Positions 53,036 through 53,796 of a DNA stretch of 53,796 bases are shown here, one piece after another; position 1 is the first letter of the stretch; each line of letters opens with the position of its first letter. The notes below the pieces were generated by a model, which made no database searches, was not told the DNA's origin, and saw only the letters and a list, made by a program, of their open reading frames with translations. Source of the stretch: an uncultured Faecalicatena sp. (GTDB taxonomy: Bacteria > Bacillota > Clostridia > Lachnospirales > Lachnospiraceae); the NCBI GenBank assembly GCA_902489075.1, contig CABTYO010000016.1, positions 1-53,796 of the forward strand, read 5' to 3'. The position numbers and the translations under genes were made by a program.

Positions 53036-53394
53036 GGGAATGAATTTTATCCCGCCTGTTGCGCCCAGCTGAGGAAGATCCAGCCGGAGTTTACGACCGG
53101 CGGCCGTGTATATCTTTTCAAAGGCTTTTGAGTGAGCCGTACAATCCGTTAAAGAAAAAGAACGAAAAACAGAGGTCAGAATTCGTCGTACAACGACGTA
53201 ATTCTGTAGCATACTTGCGGAGAAATCATCAGGATTTCTCCGCAAATATGCTAGTGCCTCTGTTTTTCGTTCTTTTTCTTTTATGGATTGTAGGCGAACG
53301 GGTCAGCCTTCGAAAAGACATACACGGCCGCCGGTCGTAAACTCCGGCTGGATCTTCCTCAGCGTCCCAACTCGCCCTCAAAATTTCATTCCCC
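53036..53394. repeat. Long branched inverted repeat C (immediately after ftsZ)
   Basis: Arms at 53036-53175 and 53257-53394 (140 and 138 nt). A run of 44 bases around 53069-53112 pairs perfectly with its partner, and the inner AAAGAAAAAGAACGAAAAAC is also perfect. The 81-nt cap holds two hairpins: CAGAATT...AATTCTG (53177-53206) and a longer one at 53209-53251 with GCGGAGAAATC/GATTTCTCCGC. It begins 3 bases after the ftsZ stop codon and has no T-run at its end. Confidence 0.92.
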
Positions 53395-53397
53395 TTC

Positions 53398-53796
53398 TTA
53401 CTTCTTAAAGAAGTCCGGTATCTTTATGGACTGTTCTTTTACTTTGCTTGAAGGTGTTCTCGGCTGATCGAGTGTCGGCATTGTACCGCCTGCTGGTCTG
53501 CTTGTTACTCCGGATGGTCTTGCCGCAGCTCTGCGCTGTTCAGGATCGACCTGAGTCCTTCCGCTTACCATCTCTCCTGATGGGAGGATAGAACCTACCT
53601 TCTGCTGTCCTTCCAGTCTTGCTTTTAACTTGGAAGAGCTTCCGCCTACATTATGTAAGCCGGTAGCGATAACGGTGATTGTTGCCTCATCTGATCTGGA
53701 GTCATCGTACATAGCACCAAAGATGATGTTTGCATTCTCTCCGGCAAGCTCCTGTACGTATTCTGCTGCATCGGATGCATCCATAAGAGTGATATC
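53398..53796 (-). CDS. ftsZ: Cell division protein FtsZ, C-terminal part (cut by window edge)
   Basis: The last ~132 residues of FtsZ are in the window; the gene continues past the right edge. DITLMDASDAAEYVQEL and GANIIFGAMYDD-like residues (NANIIFGAMYDDSRSDE) belong to the GTPase C-terminal subdomain, with TITVIATG after it. A disordered linker of about 60 residues (RTQVDPEQRRAAARPSG and onward) follows. The end IKIPDFFKK is the conserved C-terminal peptide that binds FtsA, SepF and other partners. Its neighbours spoIIGA and sigE are the classical Firmicute order. Confidence 0.96.
   Translation of the reverse strand, partial: DITLMDASDAAEYVQELAGENANIIFGAMYDDSRSDEATITVIATGLHNVGGSSSKLKARLEGQQKVGSILPSGEMVSGRTQVDPEQRRAAARPSGVTSRPAGGTMPTLDQPRTPSSKVKEQSIKIPDFFKK

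Noticed and set aside
53006..53340. Small open frames on both strands in repeat C
   Set aside because: They arise because both arms of an inverted repeat are read; no ribosome binding site and no known motif.
50533..53394. Long inverted repeats as assembly artefacts
   Set aside because: The arms differ at many positions and the caps are different and well ordered; a folded-back assembly error would give identical arms.

Overview
The window looks like chromosomal DNA from a spore-forming Firmicute of class Clostridia, most likely a gut Lachnospiraceae. Pointers are SpoIIGA, sigma-E and sigma-G, a CotJ spore-coat operon, a Lachnospiraceae-style LCP protein with a disordered basic N-terminus, and consistently strong AGGAGG-type ribosome binding sites. 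Almost every gene reads on the minus strand. No rRNA, tRNA, CRISPR array or recognisable transposase was seen.

Positions 337-27949 hold a cell-surface polysaccharide (capsule/EPS) operon of 21 genes on the minus strand. Its proposed promoter is at about 28.1 kb and a terminator-like hairpin lies near position 85. From the promoter the order is: LCP ligase, PglF/CapD-type 4,6-dehydratase, DegT aminotransferase, phosphoglycosyl transferase, a run of GT4/GT2 glycosyltransferases, a Wzy-like polymerase, a Wzx flippase, a large GT-C-like membrane protein, UDP-glucose dehydrogenase and a DPM1-like GT2. The distal 9 kb is visibly more AT-rich. It carries a second Wzx and a second GT-C-like protein, both paralogous to the proximal ones, plus a UDP-galactopyranose mutase-like enzyme and a galactofuranosyltransferase-like GT2. 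The locus therefore looks like a mosaic of two export/assembly modules.

Positions 28.2-37.0 kb are a mixed region: an Rpn/PD-(D/E)XK protein, fused SecDF with a small membrane protein upstream, a RecF/OLD-like ATPase, a short cytidylate-kinase-like protein, a dicarboxylate symporter and an RmlD-like reductase. Two MITE-like elements (29.6 and 33.9 kb) share terminal inverted repeats. Positions 37.2-46.4 kb are housekeeping: a DUF4474-like protein coupled to a metallophosphoesterase, MntP, a PrsA-like lipoprotein, Mfd, Pth, an FMN-bind-like protein and a HAD phosphatase.

Positions 46.5 kb to the right edge hold the developmental cluster ftsZ (cut by the edge) - spoIIGA - sigE - MBL/beta-CASP nuclease - cotJ operon - sigG. 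The spoIIGA upstream region has a Spo0A box and a promoter with an unusually long spacer, as in the classical spoIIG promoter.

The most unusual signal is a set of three long inverted repeats between these developmental genes (50533-50867, 52585-52939, 53036-53394). They differ in sequence but share one plan: about 130-140 nt arms, a cap of about 80 nt, and two short hairpins in that cap. I know of no described family that fits them.
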